From NCBI GenBank assembly GCA_016868315.1, contig VGHE01000005.1, positions 1 to 64,000 of the forward strand: a stretch of DNA of 64,000 nt, read 5' to 3'. This document shows, piece by piece, positions 53,001 to 56,000 of the stretch. Origin of the DNA: Betaproteobacteria bacterium. Lineage in GTDB: Bacteria > Bdellovibrionota_B > Oligoflexia > Silvanigrellales > Silvanigrellaceae. The translations under genes and the position numbers were made by a program. The notes below the pieces were generated by a model that was not told the DNA's origin, searched no databases, and saw nothing but the letters and a program-made list of their open reading frames with translations. Within the stretch, counting starts at the first letter, position 1, and each line of letters begins with the position of its first letter.

Positions 53001-56000
53001 GCACACGAACGGTGAAGGCAACCAAATCTCCTGAAGCATCTTTGGGTGGCAGCCATTCGATGCTGGCTGTGGCGCGTGTGATTTCTGCACCCGCATTAAC
53101 CTTGATACCATCGACCCACAGCTCAGATTCCTGCAGAATCGAACCCACCACAAACCGGTGACTGGCGTTCGCCGCCACACTCACCACTGCGTCATCAACA
53201 TCCGTTATGGTGCTCGCAAGATAAATTTGTTCGAACGAGAGAGTCACCGCGGTATCTTCCGAGAGTGCAGCACCCGTGGAGTTCTTGTTGAGCTTCTCAA
53301 TTTTGGTGAGCAAGGGTTCATCATTGACCGCAGGAACATTGAACTTAACAGGCACAAACTTATTCGCATCAAAACCCATACCCAACGCAGCACTGTCAGC
53401 AAGGCCATCCGACACGGATACCTTGAAGCCTTCCACCGCTGCTCCCGATGCGTTCAATGCGGGCGTCCAGGTCAGAACATCGCCGGGTCTGACGAAAATC
53501 CCAGGAGCAGCAAGATCATTTTGCTGCACCAGGTCGGTTCCCTTTAGGAGCGTACCTGAAACCAATTGCTGAATACGGAAAACGAGCACGTTGTTGTCAA
53601 CGTCTGCCGCATTGGAAAGTCCCTTGAGCTCATCGTAGGTCACAACGAACGGAGCATCTTCATGCTCAACATATGCTCCGTTGCTGTCCACCGCAGGCTG
53701 CACGGTTTGGATTTGAGTGAGCGTGGGTGCAGTGTTGGGGCGAGCACCAACATCAAAGCGGTAATAAGCTACACCATCACTCTTAGTGGTCATCACGTCG
53801 ACCGCAGAAACCCGCAGTGCAGCAAGAATACCACTTCCGCTTGGGTTGGCAGGAGCTGTCCACACCCAGCTTTCATTAGGAGCGAGCGTGGTTACACCAC
53901 CAACAACCACATCCCCGTTCTTTCTGAGCACACCTGCTTCAACTTTCTCAATCACAATAACCGGCTTCGCACGGCCAAAGCAGGTTGCGCAGTTTCTATA
54001 TACCTCTGGGACTTGATCGCTGCTTTCAGGATCGGAAAGTTCCAAGTCTGCTGCCATCTTCTCGTAGGTCAAAACATAGTCCGTACCCGCCATGACGGGA
54101 ACTGCACCTGAATTTTCAGCCTGTGATCTGAAAGACGGCGGCTGGTTGATAGCAACAACATCAAAATTGACCGCAACCTTTCCGGTCGAGGCGAGCGCAC
54201 CATCCCACGCTTCAACCGTGAAGCCCTGGACTTGGCGACTGTAATGCCGCACTGGAGGAGTCCAGACCCACACATCGCCAGGTCCAAACACGGCATTCTG
54301 TGCAAGCGCTGTATTGCTGCCGAGAGGATACACAGCTTCACCACCGGTGCCCTGCACACTCACGAGCCGGAAGCGCAAGTTCGTGTTGTCCACATCCCGC
54401 ATGTTGGATTTGGCAACGAGCTCTTCAAACTTAATTTCGAAAGCGTTGCCTTCCACCGCACCGGGGAACGCCGAAATATTCGAAACAATCGGCTTGTCGT
54501 TCTCTGCAGCGATATCGAAGGCGACCTTGGTTTCCAGGGCGCTCGACTCCGAACCATCGAATGCTTGCACTTTAAATGCAGCAATGTTGCTTCCAGACAC
54601 GTCTTGCGAAGGTGTCCAGAGCACGGTTTCACTCGGACCAACAATTCCACCCGCGGAGAAAATCGAGCCGTCGGCGCGTGTCATGATACCTTGAGAAATT
54701 TCTGTAATCCTGAAGCTCAGCGCATTTAGGTCGGAATCCGCAGCCTGAGTGATTTCTTTCAGGCGACCATTTGTGAGTGTATAAACAGTGTCTTCAACAG
54801 CGTCCGTGACAATCGCATTCGCCACCACAGTCGGTGCATCGTTCACAGGCACAACTGACACATTGACTGCTGTTGCTGTTCCGGATTCAAAATCACCGTC
54901 GTAAGCCACAACACTGAAGGGGCTCAGCAAACCATTGGCATTCGCTGTGGGGTTCCACACCACAAATTCGCCGGGGCCAATCAACGAGCCAACGGAGAGT
55001 TCTTGTCCGGCCTTAAATGAACGGCCGTTGTTGAGGTTTGTGATCTTGAAGTAGACCTGGCCCGTGTCGCGGTCACTTAAGTCAGACGCTGAACGGATAT
55101 CTTCATAGGTTATAATTTGTGGTGTATCTTCGCGCCCACCTTGCAGCGTGCGGATAGAAGACATGGTTGGCGGTTCGTTCGCACCCTGCACATAAACAGT
55201 GACATCAACAGAGCGCGGTGTGAGCGCGTCTCCAAGAAGCACGGTGAGCTTGAACGCCTTCTGGCCATCGCGCGCCATGGGAGGTGGGCTCCACTCCACG
55301 AGTTCGCCAGGAACCCAGAGCGCACCCTGGTACATCTTCACGCCACCCTTGCGCAAATCACCGCCGTAAATTGAACTGATGAGGAAGCGCGTGCGCGCAG
55401 CCTCTTCCTGCGTGAAGTTGAGTTGCAGCAACACGTCGTTGAAGTTCACTGGCAAGCTGCGGTTATACACACCACCAAAGAGGGTGATTTGCCGCAATGA
55501 AGGCTCTTCCTGAATGACCTTCACAGTTGACATAACCGGATCCGCAAACGTCTTCTGAACGGATTGCGCGAGCGTGTCCTTCTGCTCTTGTGTTACGGTC
55601 GTTCCCAAACCGGCAATAATACCTGCCGACAAACCCGCCTTGGCATCCGTGAGCACCTGTGCAGAGAGAGAGGTGGCGCTCAAGCCATCGACGATCTTTG
55701 TGGCAATTAACTTCACTGCGGTGGTGAGTTTTTCAGCTTGAAGTCCTAATGAGGGCAGCTGCGAAGAAACCGCTGTTGCAACGGTTTTGGAGACTTCATT
55801 CGCTGTCTTTTCCGAACTCGCACCCGACGACAAACCGGCCGCAATCGCTGCAACAGCATCAACGAGCTGGTTGTCTGAGACCTTGAGTGTTCCGAGATAC
55901 GCCACCGACTTCTCGGCCACTTCTTTCATCACCTCAGGCAGTGTGACATTGGTGATGCCGCTTGCAGAGAGGTTGCGACCCACTTCAGTCATCGATGCCT

